A stretch of DNA of 64,000 nt from Paragorgia papillata (Eukaryota; Cnidaria; Anthozoa; Scleralcyonacea; Coralliidae): assembly GCA_035771165.1 (NCBI GenBank), contig JAWNZC010000109.1, forward strand, positions 1 through 64,000, read 5' to 3'. A program made the position numbers and the translations under genes. This document shows, piece by piece, positions 22,005-32,640 of this stretch. The number at the start of each line of letters is the position of its first letter. Position 1 is the first letter of the stretch. The notes below the pieces were generated by a model, which was not told where the DNA came from, searched no databases, and worked only from the letters and a program-made list of their open reading frames with translations.

Positions 22005-22734
22005 TTTGACTGAACTGAAGGCAAAACTATGCCATGAGATCGGATTTCATCGGAGCTAATAGCAGCCCCGTATGCAATCGATAGCCAATAGCGTGGCGAC
22101 TTTTATAGGTAGCTTAGCAACGACTGCGGAGAAAGAAAGGCGAAGATTGTCTGAATATTTTGATACTAATTTGAGCATAATCGGAGCAATACTACGGGAA
22201 TAAACGGGATTTCTAAACATAAACGTTGGAAGAAAAGCTGTAATGTCGTGTGCTCGCGCTATTTACGACAGATGCTGGCTTTAACTGCTTAAATAACTTT
22301 TTAAATCGAGAATGCAGAGCGGTTTCTTCATGTATAAAGAATCGAGATGGCGGAACACTTGGACACATTACTCAATTACCTATAACTAAGACAGAATTTG
22401 GTCGATATCAAAACATTGGCGAGAAATCATGGCTTTAATCGTTTTCCTCACGGAGATGTCAGATATTTTGGTAAGGTTTAAACTATGATATTGTGCTTAT
22501 ATTATTTGCGAAAAGCAGAGCGAGTATTACTTCTATTGACCATGTGTGTTGTTAAAATGGCTCACTTGAATGACTCGATATTGGAAGTAAGACAGATTCT
22601 GCCCAACAAAATGCAGGAAATTATTTATTCATGAATAATCAATTTTCCAATACATAAAACATTGGCAAAAGGTCACCATTTTGAAGAGCAAATTTCACGC
22701 ATGCGCAGTTCCGATGTCCATAATTTCTGGCCAT

Positions 22735-23140
22735 GACTCAGATGATTTGAACAGTCATATGTTCAGTTCGATGTATGACATTATATATACCGTACTGCTA
22801 CACTGTATGTGCAAGTATGATGATATATGTTAATGTCGTAATGCATGTTAAGAGAAGAGATGAATATGCTACAATCCTGGACAAAATTGTTGAGACACTT
22901 TGCTGTTTTTAACGATTTTCACTTGGTGTCTCAAGGATTTTTGTCTGGGATTGTAGCTCGGATATGACAGTTGAGTGTAAATGTTCTTTGAACTATTTTA
23001 CTCAGAAAATGTTTTTGAGTTCCCAAGTGGGACTCGAACCAACCTTCTTATCGCCGGTGAGACGCTCTAACCATTGAGCTACTGGGACTCAGATGATTTG
23101 AATGTAGGTTGAGTTCGATGTATGACATTATATACTGCTA
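22735..23140 (-). repeat. tRNA-like tandem repeat: end of unit 1 and unit 2
   Basis: The unit is about 255 bp without insertions. The tRNA-like part is at 23021-23088 on -: A-box AGCTCAATGGTTAGAGC and B-box GGTTCGAGTCCC, with terminal TCCCAGT/ACTTGGGA able to pair as an acceptor stem. The anticodon arm is irregular (C instead of U at position 33), so this is a tRNA-derived SINE head rather than a working tRNA gene. Unit 2 is interrupted by the MITE 22872-22953. Confidence 0.8.
22872..22953. mobile_element. TA-target MITE, 82 bp
   Basis: It is flanked by TA (22870-22871 and 22954-22955) inside GCTAGCTCGG of repeat unit 2, where unit 1 has the empty site. Imperfect inverted ends are CAATCCTGGACAAAATTGTTGAGACA and its complement. 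It belongs to the same family as 14037-14229. Confidence 0.8.
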
Positions 23141-23925
23141 TGTGCAAGTATGATGATACAGTCGAACCCCTACAGTATTAAGTGGACACCTTTGGGACCT
23201 CACTGAGGTGTCCGCTTAAGAGGGGTGTCCGCTTAAAAAGTGGTTGCACAGTAGGTGGTACGCATGTGGTGACAAGCTTTTTGTGTTTATATACGTAGTT
23301 TGTTTTACTTTAATTGAATTTAACTGTACCTAAGTTTTACTATAATAAAGCAATCAACACAGCACCAACTGACTTAAACAGGTTTACAATTCAAAGTGTT
23401 GGTCTCTCTGTTAATCTCAAGTGTTGATTATTACTGTTATTAAAGAAAACGTTAATTTTGATATGGATTTGTCCACTTAAGAGACATTAATTTGCTCACT
23501 GGAACTCAAGATAGGTGTCTGTTTCCACATAAGAGGGGTGTCCGCTTAAAAGGTTAAAAGGTTAAAAGAGGTTGTAACAATAGTGTTTTATTAAAGAAAT
23601 AGCCGGGACCTCACCTAGGTGTCCACTTAAGAGAGGTGTCCGCTTAAAAGGGTGTCCGTTAATAGAGGTTCGACTGTATATGTTAATGTCGTAATGCATG
23701 TTGTTAAGACAAGAGATGAATATGCTAGTTCAATTCTCATGAATTGAGTGTAAATGTTCTTCGAGCTATTTTACCCAGAAAAATGTTCGAGTACCCAAGC
23801 GGGACTCGAACCCACAACTTGGTGATCACCGGTGAGACGCTCTAACCATTGAGCTACTGTGACTCACATGATTTGAACGTAGGTTGAGTTCGATGTATGA
23901 CATTATATACTGCTATGTGCAAGTA
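23136..23925 (-). repeat. tRNA-like tandem repeat unit 3 (interrupted)
   Basis: The tRNA-like part is at 23792-23865 on -: AGCTCAATGGTTAGAGC then GGGTTCGAGTCCCGC, the best-preserved A and B boxes in the array. It is interrupted by the MITE 23159-23676. Removing that restores GATGATATATGTTAATG as in the other units. Confidence 0.8.
23159..23676. mobile_element. pogo/Tigger-like MITE, 518 bp
   Basis: The termini are CAGTCGAACCCCTACAG and CTAATAGAGGTTCGACTG-like inverted ends, flanked by TA (23157-23158, 23677-23678). This is the standard of Tc1/mariner-superfamily pogo-like elements. Motifs GGTGTCCGCTTAAGA recur inside in both halves. There is no coding sequence. Confidence 0.8.
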
Positions 23926-24045
23926 TGATGATATATGGTAATGTTGTAATGCATGTTGTTAAGCACTCAGAAATTTTTTCTGAGTAAAATAGCTCGAAGA
24001 ACATTTACACTCAATTCTCCTATCCGAAGTAGCATATTAATATTG
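23926..24045. repeat. tRNA-like tandem repeat unit 4 fragment with inverted tail
   Basis: It starts like the other units (CAAGTATGATGATATATGG, GTAATGCATGTTGTTAAG). From about 23968 it switches to the reverse complement of the unit middle (TTTCTGAGTAAAATAGCTCGAAGAACATTTACACTCAATTCTC), so the array ends in a local inversion. Confidence 0.75.
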
Positions 24046-24936
24046 AGACACTGATGCAAAAAAAAAAGTAGTTGTTTTAGACAAATTTATGCAATATATT
24101 TGGTTCTTGAATTCCATTCAAAGAAAATGACCAATGTCACAAATACACATGCGTGTATACTTGGCAGTATGATTTAGCATCACAGACAACCAGTTGCAAT
24201 CGTAACACTCATTTATGGATGATTTATACGCCTATAGCATGTACATCGTCCATACATGTACCTTTTTACTATAACGATTTCCCCTTGTTTAGATTGGCGG
24301 GCACTCAACTTCGATAATTTTCTGCAGGGGTGGTGGCCGGTGGGGTGTCCGCAATGTATTTTATCTTGCACTATGTCTCGATCAATTCCAAGTGCCCATT
24401 CCCCCCGGGCATTAGACAGGTATTTGACATTTATGTGTTAGAGCATTGCAAATCCCCCACCTTGGGTTCAGCATAATTATAAAAAATCCCCACAAAGGGG
24501 CCTTGAAATTGATCGAATCGAGCTTTGAGAATTATTTGAGGATTATCTCAAAGGGGGGAAGACGTAAATGTACCCAAAAAATGCAAACCTTGGATTTTTA
24601 TCCTTGTGCATGCCGTATACAATGTTTTCTGAGATTAATTTTATAATAATTTATAATGTTTTAAATAATCTGAAATGTCCAGACCAGTTGAAGGGAATGT
24701 CGAAATTACGAAGCACTGTGCTAGAAAAGCAACTTAGGGACAAAACACTACTATATAGATCTACCAATAGTAACAAATAATATGGGACAATCAATGTTTA
24801 AGTATGCAGGAACAATACATTATCTTTTATAACATGCCAAAATACATGACCTTTTAGAATATGACGTTGGTGATGTATTACAGTAATTTGTAGTCTTATA
24901 TTATGTTCTTTCACACTTTTAGACATATTTCAATAT
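24046..24936. other. Intergenic sequence
   Basis: No supported gene, RNA or structured repeat was found. Short open frames here lack codon structure or motifs. Confidence 0.5.
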
Positions 24937-24960
24937 ATATATATATATATATATATATAC
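24937..24960. repeat. (TA)n microsatellite
   Basis: A pure TA run abutting the hairpin repeat 24959-25100. Confidence 0.9.
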
Positions 24961-25100
24961 TATAAGTGAGCTTACCTCAAATGTTGATGGTCGCTACTGT
25001 CAGTTTCACGCTGGGCGATCTTCAGGCGGCTCTGAAGGTCGCCCAGCGTGAAACTGACAGTAGTGACCATCAACATTTGAGGTAAGCCCACTTATAGTAT
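24959..25100. repeat. Near-perfect hairpin repeat, copy 1
   Basis: The arms ACTATAAGTGAGCTTACC...GCGATCTTCAG and their complement are separated by GCGGCT, with only a few mismatches over about 65 bp per arm. It is flanked by TA-rich DNA. A second copy at 38958-39058 continues at 48144-48175, split by the BEL/Pao element. Confidence 0.88.
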
Positions 25101-26144
25101 ATTCGCTCTCTGAGCACTTTTCGACATTTCGCGAACAACACTTTGTTTGTTTGTTTGAATATATATATTTATTTTTTTATCAATCGTGAGCGGGCGGAAT
25201 CCTAGGTAATGCTGCAATTTGATTGGCTGCGTGAGCGGACAGGTTTTTACGATATCTGACCACGGTCACGGAATCCTAAATTTAATTTTAAAATTCATTT
25301 AAAATTGACCGATTTTCATAACTATTTCGCTTGCCACAGAAAAAATAAATTCAATAGAGAGCTACGGGGATGCAAATGAGTTTTATTATCCAAATGGTTT
25401 TGACAACTTCGTGTGTAAACAGCGAATTTTAAAAGAACGCTGGGGAAACTGTGACAAAGCAAAATTTACGAGTTGACATTTATAAAGAAAACAGTTTAAA
25501 ACGGTAGGAAAAACATACATGAACTTGTGAACACAGTATTTTGAATCACTAAATGAAACTATATAGAAATATATATAAAAAATCATACCACGAGATTAAG
25601 ATGGAAAAGCTCAGTGAAACCTTTTGACACTAAACTGTCTTTCTTCTGTTATCCAACCGCTATACTCAACAAAACCGCTACAAGTCTTTTACCTTTTAGC
25701 CAAACATTTTCCACATGCCAACCTCATCGTCTCATGTCCTTGAAACTTGAAATTACAAATGGCTTACTGACAAGCATTTTCGTCTTCAAACTCGAGGACC
25801 ACACTTTCAATTTTCATGCAGTCAGCCAAATATTGAAAGCGACTTTCCAAGCAAACAGCCAAAACCGAGCAAGCGACGAAGAAGAACGACGAAGAATCTT
25901 TATCAACTAAACTTTAAAAACACTTGGACTGCATTTTGACTTCCCTTCGTAACTAGATCTTCGAGTTTTGAATGTTTTTTTATGACAAAAAAGGTTGCAA
26001 GCTTCCCTGTAAGACTGCATGTCGGCAGTTGTTTACTCTCGAACGATAAACTTTGGACTTTTGAATATCACGTGAACGTCATCTCGATTACGCAACTTAA
26101 TTCAATTATGTTAATTTATCTAATTATGTAACAAAAAAATAAAT
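25101..26144. other. Intergenic sequence
   Basis: The flank TTTGTTTGTTTGAATATATA at 25140 is shared, inverted, with 38880-38900. Otherwise I see no gene or repeat that can be supported. Open frames at 25386-25586 (-) and 25614-25910 (+) lack recognisable features. Confidence 0.45.
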
Positions 26145-26278
26145 AAGTTATTTACCGTTTTGGTCTGTCCGTATAGAAAAATATTTGCCCTCGGTCTCAA
26201 AAATGTCCCTCGGCCTGTGGCCTCATTTTTAAGACCTCGGGCAAATATTTTTCTATACGGACCTCCCAGCCGGTAAAT
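26145..26278. repeat. Hairpin repeat next to (TA)n
   Basis: GTTATTTACCG-x-GTCCGTATAGAAAAATATTT and its complement are separated by about 40 bp of GC-rich sequence (CTCGGCCTGTGGCC). This is a foldback/MITE-like hairpin with its end at a TA microsatellite, as for the hairpin at 24959. Confidence 0.75.
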
Positions 26279-26281
26279 AAC

Positions 26282-26347
<66 letters not shown>
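26279..26347. repeat. (TA)n microsatellite
   Basis: A TA run with two ACAT interruptions at its start. Confidence 0.9.
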
Positions 26348-26350
<3 letters not shown>

Positions 26351-26419
26351 TTTAGTTTGAAATGTCAGTATTAATATTTTGTTACGAGTAAAATTGTCTT
26401 GTGTTCACCATTTTTGGCC

Positions 26420-27956
26420 CGGCATCTCTATTTAACGGAATCAACGGAATCTGCTGGAAATTTGGTTAATCGCTTACTAACAAACGGTTAATAAAATACA
26501 TTTATTTACGTTTATTAGCTGGGACTGAAACTGATCTGTCGTCGATACTTCAAGTAAGGTTATTGGATTAGACATATTACGTACATGTATATACGCGTAA
26601 TTGTTGAAAGAGATTTTATATTTTTGATTGCTATGATTGCGCAGTGTTAAGTCGGACACAACCTGTGGGTTGATTAACAGAAAAAGATTTTCGATTTTTA
26701 ATTAAGGATCATAGCAAAACCACCTTTTGAAGCTTGGTTAAATGTAAATAAAAAAATCAGGGGTCTTCATTTATAAAGATATATATATACAAGTTCTCTC
26801 TGTCTGTTGAACTCATTCTTTGAATCATAAACACGGGTATTTTTATTAAGACGATTACATTTAGCGTTTTCCTCACGTAGAAGGTATACTATTGCGTCAT
26901 GATTGCACAAATGCAACAAATAAATTTTGTAATACAATTTTGTAGACAAATTTACTAAATATTTCCTGTCATCAGTGCCGAGTAAACACCTTTGCCGCGC
27001 ATGAAATGTCCAAAACATGTATATCTTCCGCCTAAATATTATTTGTGCCGCTAGTAGGAAATCATGTGCGTAAATTTTAGCGTATTTTACGACCCTCGGC
27101 TTGCAACCCTCGATACTCGACCAAAACCCAAACTCCTCCAGGAAGATCTAATGTTGAGGGGTAGTGTGGCCGTCTTTCTTACATGCCTATATTTACTAGG
27201 GGATTAGGGATATAAGATTTTTATTTTAAAAAATTGCACAATATTTTCAAAGATGTGTTTTATAGCATAGTCAAAAACATGCGTGAATGTTTAATATGAT
27301 CTAATTAATATATATGTTGAAGCTTCGAGCTTTAGTTCACTTAGGCAACTGTATGGTTAAAATCCAATATAACTATCAGTTGTCTGTGTGGAATATCCAA
27401 TCAACAATTTTATTTGTTGCATTTGTGCAATCCATGACGTAATAGTACCTTCTACGTGCGGAAAACGCTAAATGTAATCGTCTTAATAAAAATACCCGTG
27501 TTTATAATTCAAAGAATGAGTTCAACAGGCAGAGCACTTGTGTATTTATATCTTTATAAATGAAGACCCCTGATTTTTTTATTTACATTTAACCAAGCTT
27601 CAAAAGGTTGTTTTGCTATGATCCTTAGTTAAAAATCGAAAATCCTTTTCTGTTAATCAACCCACAGGTTGTGTCCGACTTAACACTTAGTAAATTTAAA
27701 ATGAGACACGTATATTTGCGCAATCATAGCAATCAAAAATATAAAATCTCTTTCAACAATTACGCGTATATATGTACGTAATATGTCTAATCCAATAACC
27801 TTACTTGAAGTATCGACGACAGATCAGTTTGAGTCTCAGCTAATAAACGTAAATAAATGTATTTTATCAACCGTTTGTTAGTAAGTGATTAACCAAATTT
27901 CCGGCAGATTCCGTTGATTCCGTTGATTCCGTTGATTCCGTTAAATAGAGATGCCG
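26420..27956. mobile_element. Foldback element with 9-bp target duplication
   Basis: The perfect direct repeat TTTTTGGCC flanks it (26411-26419, 27957-27965). The terminal inverted repeats begin CGGCATCTCTATTTAACGG and extend roughly 600 bp per arm, for example TCTAATCCAATAACCTTACT at 27785 against its complement at 26552-26573. The subterminal 9-mer GATTCCGTT is present twice on the left but four times on the right. A 9-bp duplication fits Mutator-like (MULE) elements. The arms include a mirrored open frame (26767-27018, -) without a recognisable motif. The centre (about 27030-27390) is unique and non-coding. Confidence 0.85.
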
Positions 27957-27965
27957 TTTTTGGCC

Positions 27966-28349
27966 GGCTCCAACAGGAGTGGGTTAATGACTATAAATGC
28001 AACTTACTATTTTGAGGTACCAGTAATTAATTATGGCTTTGTTGGCATTAACTGGGGATGTGTAAGATAAGATTAGCTTGAAAAAAATAATTCATAGGAA
28101 CATTAAATTATAGAAAGTAAAAAAATAATTTACTACTTTATACCTCATCATTGTTCACACCATCTTCACTACTTATTGCTAAATTGAAGTAGATTAAATT
28201 ATAATCATTACTAACTGAATTCCTGTAAATGGTGTTACTGTCAAAAACAAATAAATTATGCTGCAATATAGCATGGTTAGTCATCTAAGGCCACTAATCT
28301 GGCAAAAGTTGTTTCCAGTGCAAAGTTGCAAATAAACTATGGTGATTAT
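27966..28349. other. Intergenic sequence
   Basis: AT-rich. No feature can be supported. Confidence 0.5.
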
Positions 28350-28517
28350 AATAAAACGTTTGTGGATACAACCATGTAAAATATATTTATTCTGCATGAG
28401 TTTTTGTCCTGTGTTGCTCAGGACACCATCAGAGCAATCTGATGATTTCGTTCAACACAGGACGAAAGCTCATCAGAATAAATATATTTTGCATGGTTGT
28501 ATCCACAAACGTCTCAT
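28350..28517. repeat. Hairpin repeat, about 168 bp
   Basis: The left arm ACGTTTGTGGATACAACCATG...GTCCTGTGTTG and the right arm CAACACAGGAC...CATGGTTGTATCCACAAACGT enclose a short loop. An inner GTCCTGTGTTGCTCAGGAC adds a smaller hairpin. It is non-coding, of MITE or foldback type. Confidence 0.8.
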
Positions 28518-28743
28518 TATAAGACTTATATACATTCTTCACCATGCATATAGCAGTTATAAAACTACTAAACTATAGTGAATTAGTATTTTGTAGAACA
28601 ACTTTTCTAGCCATTGAGTAATTGTGCAATCAGTATAAAATACACATTCAATCAGTTCTCTATTACAGAATCATCCTCAGAGAAACATGAAGAATAATCA
28701 CATGATATTCTGACACTGGTAAGTGAATGCGAAAAATGTGTTG

Positions 28744-28817
28744 ACTCGAGCGGGATTTGAACTTGCACCTTCAGGATACTGGTCTGCTGCTCTGCCTGTT
28801 GAGCTATCAAGCCCACA
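28744..28817 (-). repeat. tRNA-derived SINE head
   Basis: On -: GGCTTGATAGCTCAACAGGCAGAGC (28796-28816 and flank) with A-box spacing, then GGTGCAAGTTCAAATCCCGC as B-box, about 45 nt later. The acceptor ends do not pair well and CCA-type context is absent, so it is a pol III-type SINE head rather than a functional tRNA. Confidence 0.6.
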
Positions 28818-29042
28818 GGGATTGGAGTGAGGATGACGATTCTGTAGTAGAATTGGATAAAACTTGCCTCTAATTCCGGTGGACCTGATAGATAGCTCAA
28901 CATGTTCATTGCACTGAGAAGTCCGATTACCGAAAACCTGCACTTTGATTTGTTCATAATTCGACTAGCTGCACTCATCTTGGTTTATAACAAAAAACTT
29001 CAGTCTGATATTTTATGTAATATACAGAACGAACATGCCTCC

Positions 29043-29200
29043 TGTAATGTTGAGTTATATTTAGTAACCAATCAGAATGGACCAGATGGCGGGAAAAGGA
29101 CACATGTTAGTGCCAAGCGTGGGAGTAAGAAGGCAAACGTAGAGTACTGTGATTTAGTTTATATATTGTGAATAAGTAATAAAGAATTAGAACATTATAT
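29043..29200 (+). repeat. 5' LTR of the deleted gypsy element
   Basis: 158 bp, nearly identical to 30665-30821. It contains TTTATATATTG as a TATA-like box and AATAAAGAA as a polyadenylation-type signal. Confidence 0.88.
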
Positions 29201-30130
29201 TTGGCGACGAGGATAAAACAAATTCCGCAAATGGCAAGCCATCTTCTTCAAGCGCCTCCGATTTCGCCATTTGACATAGACGACCCAAATAATATAGGAA
29301 CTCGCTGGGACATGTGGAAGAAACGATTGGAAGTATACATAACCGCTACGGGTCTTGAAGAGGACAAAAAAAAAGGTGCATTATCACTATTCTGTGCTGG
29401 AGAATCTGTTCATCAACTATTTGAAAACCTCCCTAATGCTGGAGATGCAAAAGATTACAAAGATACCTTACAACTTCTCACCGACCATTTCTCGCCAAAG
29501 AAGAACCGCACATTTGAAATATACCAATTCCGACAAGCTCAACAACTGGATGGCGAAAGCGTCGATCAGTTTTACATTCGTGTACGCCAGGTAGCCTCCA
29601 CTTGTCAGTTCACCGATACCGACAACGAGATCCGCACTCAGATAATTCAACGATGTCTGTGAACAAAACTACGCGAAGCTGCCTTACGAGATGACGCCAT
29701 AACTCTAACTAAACTACTTGACCATGGTCGTGCCCTTGAAAACTCTACGAAACAAGCGTCCGATATGGAAAAAGTCGTCGCAACCCAAAGCAACGAATTT
29801 TCTGCTTTTGCAATAAACGATGGTAGACCGAATGAACGTCGTGATAAAAGCCCTTACAGAACAACAACATACCGAAATAAAGGTCATCAGTCAACAGATC
29901 GCAACTCACCGAGAAAACCTTGCGTATTTTCACATGGAAACAACAGTGATCGTCGCACTATTAACCAACGCCAATCCGCATCGAAATGTTATAATTGTGG
30001 CAATTCGTGGCCACACGTAGATAGTCCATGCCCAGCCAGAGGAAAATCTTGTCGAAACTGCGATCGTCTGGGACATTTCGCCAAGGTATGTCGCTCAGCA
30101 ACAACGATGCCTACTACCCATCCAACTCAC
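29201..30130 (+). pseudogene. Ty3/gypsy gag with one in-frame stop
   Basis: The capsid-type part (WDMWKKRLEVYITATG, FEIYQFRQAQQ, DQFYIRVRQVA) runs to a TGA at 29660 and continues in the same frame. It then reaches two zinc knuckles: CYNCGNSWPHVDSPC (CX2CX5HX4C) and CRNCDRLGHFAKVC (CX2CX4HX4C, the retroviral standard) near 29990-30090. Gag forms the particle and binds RNA. The stop could be a mutation or a suppressed codon. A mutation is more likely in a deleted element. Confidence 0.85.
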
Positions 30131-30549
30131 CCTTCTATTTCCACCAAAGATTCTTCTACCAAACAGAAGATGAATATGCTGATGAAAGAAATCATGCCAA
30201 GTCACGCAATTTCACTGTTGGAGACCTTGTACTGCCCAAACAACAGAAAAAGAATAAATTCTCCACTCCCTTTCAGCCTCAGCCATTCAGAGTCATTGAA
30301 GTAAAAGGGTCCATGATTACTGCAACGTCAAAGGGAACAAAGATTACCCGTAATTCCTCCTGTTTCAAGCCGTTACCTCCATATATTGATCTGTCCATAC
30401 CTGTACCACAAATGCATACAGAAGAAGAAAGAGGGGAAGAAAATAATCTAAATCCTAGTTCCAGATCTGAGCTATTAAACAATGATGAAAATCGTAGATA
30501 TCCTATCAGATGCAGTCGGAATACAAGACCAGACTACTACAAGGCGTGA
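30130..30549 (+). pseudogene. Integrase C-terminal remnant joined to gag
   Basis: In the +1 frame relative to the knuckles, NFTVGDLVLPKQQKK...PFRVIEVKGSMITA is the GPY/F-like C-terminal part of a Ty3/gypsy integrase, followed by an acidic tail (TEEERGEENN). The join to gag lies about 30110-30170 and marks the internal deletion of most of pol. Confidence 0.78.
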
Positions 30550-30664
30550 ACTGTTTATGTACTATGATTTGTATATAATTCCCATGTACATTTACTTCCA
30601 TTGAACCATTAACTAATGAAGTTTAAATTATAGTTATTCCTTCATTCATTAAGGATGGAAGGGA

Positions 30665-30821
30665 TGTAATGTTGAGTTATATTTAGCAACCAATCAGAAT
30701 GGACCAGATGGCGGGAAAAGGACACATGTTAGTGCCAAGCGTGGGAGTAAGAAGGCAAACGTAGACTACTGTGATTTAGTTTATATATTGTGAATAAGTA
30801 ATAAAGAATTAGAACATTATA
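30665..30821 (+). repeat. 3' LTR of the deleted gypsy element
   Basis: 157 bp. It differs from the 5' LTR at only a few positions (for example TTTAGCAACC against TTTAGTAACC). Confidence 0.88.
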
Positions 30822-30826
30822 CCTCC

Positions 30827-31747
30827 CCCTAAGAAATGTTGTTACAAACTGTTGCAAGATATTATAATTCCGTTGTGACGTGTGATGTTTAATGTTACGA
30901 TATGGTAATGTTGCGAAACGCTTTACGCTATGCTTCTAAAGGCACAAGTTATGTTACAATTTTTGCTTTTAAAAATTCGCTATGGAATCACATTTTTATG
31001 CAATCACGTTTTTAACCACATTTTTAACATTTTAATCTTAAACATTGTAATAGCAAGATGCCTGGGTCAGTCGTTGGACTCGGGCTACGTACTGGCAAGT
31101 GCAACGGAGCCTGACTCAAAGGGTGAATGTGGTACATACTTCACACAGGTGAACCTACTTACGATCAAGAGAGTTGTCAGCCACATCACCATTACGGCTG
31201 TTTTCCATTACGTCCGCTTTGCGCGGGCGGAGCGTGCATTGTTCTGTTCGCTTTAGGAGTTGAAAATTTCAAAATTTCAAAGTCCGCTCCGCCCGCATTG
31301 GCAAAGCGAACGTATTTGATTAAAGTACAACTATTTCGAATAATTATTATGGGACAGTGAACTCGGGTGGAGAATAATAATGTGCCGCCCTAGCGTTCAT
31401 TTGAATAGCGTTCACAGATGACGTCGAATTCATGTTTGTCTGAGTTTATAATTTATTCTTGCATTTCCAACAAAAAAAAAAAGTTCATTAGAAACAAAGT
31501 TTGTCTTTGTTTGTCTGAGTTTTGGTCTATAAATAGTAACTGTGCGCTTCGCTATTGTAAATAGCGAATACTTAGTGTGAACAGACTCGGCACGAAACGG
31601 CAAACAATTACGCCGTATGATACAACCAATCACCGCGCTCTATTCTATTAATTTACTTCCGAAACGATTGCGATCTCCGTTCACACTGGAGCTGAAATTG
31701 ACAGCCGGGCTTGTAGCAGGAGATGGTTTGAAACAATCAGGAACGAT
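30827..31747. other. Intergenic; possible LTR of the next gypsy element
   Basis: The region includes an inverted pair, GTCCGCTTTGCGCGGGCGGAG (31210-31230) against CTCCGCCCGCATTGGCAAAGCG (31285-31306), around a short AT-rich loop. GGGACAGTGAACTCGGGTGGAGAATAA (31351-31377) recurs at 59829. Sequence up to 31640 could be LTR/leader for the gag fragment at 31748, but no partner LTR is in the window. Confidence 0.4.
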
Positions 31748-32640
31748 ATGGCGACCTCACAAATCGAAACCAAAAGTCAACGGAAGGAGAGAGAAGCTGA
31801 ACTCGAAGTCGAAAGACCTGCATCTGACGTATTTGATACAAGACCGCCGGAAACGGTCGAAACCGGAGATAGGGTAGCTTTGATTGCTGAAACATTGAAT
31901 GAAGTGCAAAGGTTTTTGCATGACACCGAGCGAGCTCAAAGAACTATGAGAGAAGAAATTGCTAAGGCGGCTGAAGGAAACCAAGTTCTTTTAGAGCGCT
32001 TGAATGAAACCGAGCTTAAGTGGAAGGAAGAACAATTAAGACTGTTGGACTTCGAAACCCGGTTGTTAATTGTCGAGGAGAAATTGATTTCCAACGGGTG
32101 CCTGAGACTATTAGCCATCATGTCGAAACGTGTATCGGAGCCGCGCGACAAGAGTACAGACCTTGCAGAGGCATTTACTAAACTGTTGACCGCCATTGAA
32201 AGGCTTGACAGTCGAACGGAGCTGATGGAGACAGATTTGCAATTCCAAGTAGTATCAACCAAGTTCCACTGGGCGAGGTAACGCGCAGTCAACCCTCAAG
32301 TTCGTAAACGACGACAGAAAGAGATACGAATACGTTGCAGAGCCAGAGCTTCACTCGCCAGAGTCAAAACCAGTTGGTGAAAAGAAGGGGCCAGCTAGAA
32401 AGCCAGTACAACACCCACCCATCTTTGATGGAAAGTCTTCTTGGGAAGCATTTCTGGCCCAATTCGATATCGCGGTGCGCATGAATGGGTGGAACGACGT
32501 TGAAAAGGCTTCGTTTCTGGCCACATCGCTGCAGGGCACTGCAACACTGATTTTGAGCACCCCAAGGGACAAATGGCTAGATCCTAGGTCTGACGTCACC
32601 GCTCAATGTGCTCCAGAACGCCTAGCAGATTTCAGTATTT
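31748..32640 (+). pseudogene. Gag fragment of a second gypsy-like retroelement
   Basis: It begins ATGGCGACCTCACAAATCG with a coiled-coil-rich N-terminal part (residues about 35-120, many Glu/Lys/Leu heptads). A frameshift falls near 32270. It continues with the conserved gag core FDGKSSWEAFLAQFDIA, WNDVEKASFLATSLQGTA. It stops soon after 32590, with no zinc knuckle, protease or RT downstream, so the element is truncated. Confidence 0.75.

Larger units (their letters stand above)
16244..22734. mobile_element. DDE-type DNA transposon with chromodomain gene, 6.5 kb
   Basis: The ends are CATGGCCAGAAATCGCGGACAT on the left (16244) and the inverse on the right, CATGGCCAGAAATTATGGACAT, giving an imperfect TIR of about 22 bp. 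It carries a three-exon chromodomain gene on + and a nine-exon transposase gene on -, convergently arranged (17631 and 18106 are the gene ends). Either there is no target duplication, or the duplication is the palindrome CATG and the TIR begins GCCAGAAAT. The sequence cannot tell these apart. The near-intact coding suggests a young copy. I do not recognise the superfamily. The transposase layout is reminiscent of Transib/RAG1-type and related RNase H-fold enzymes, but this is an inference from motif order. Confidence 0.8.
29043..30821 (+). mobile_element. Internally deleted Ty3/gypsy LTR retrotransposon, 1.8 kb
   Basis: Nearly identical LTRs at 29043-29200 and 30665-30821 (TGTAATGTTGAG...AACATTATA) are flanked by the 5-bp duplication CCTCC (29038-29042, 30822-30826). 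TGGCGACGAGGAT directly after the 5' LTR is a plausible primer-binding site. The interior has gag joined to the last part of integrase. Protease, reverse transcriptase, RNase H and the integrase core are missing. It is non-autonomous and, with such similar LTRs, inserted recently. Confidence 0.9.

Noticed and set aside
16197..23865. Functional tRNA genes
   Set aside because: A and B boxes are good, but anticodon arms are irregular, acceptor stems mismatch, and the sequence is part of a 255-bp tandem repeat, so these are tRNA-derived repeats.
28350..28517. Hammerhead-like CTGATGA...GAAA in the hairpin repeat
   Set aside because: The sequence between the two core parts does not form stem II, and stems I and III do not pair in the required register.
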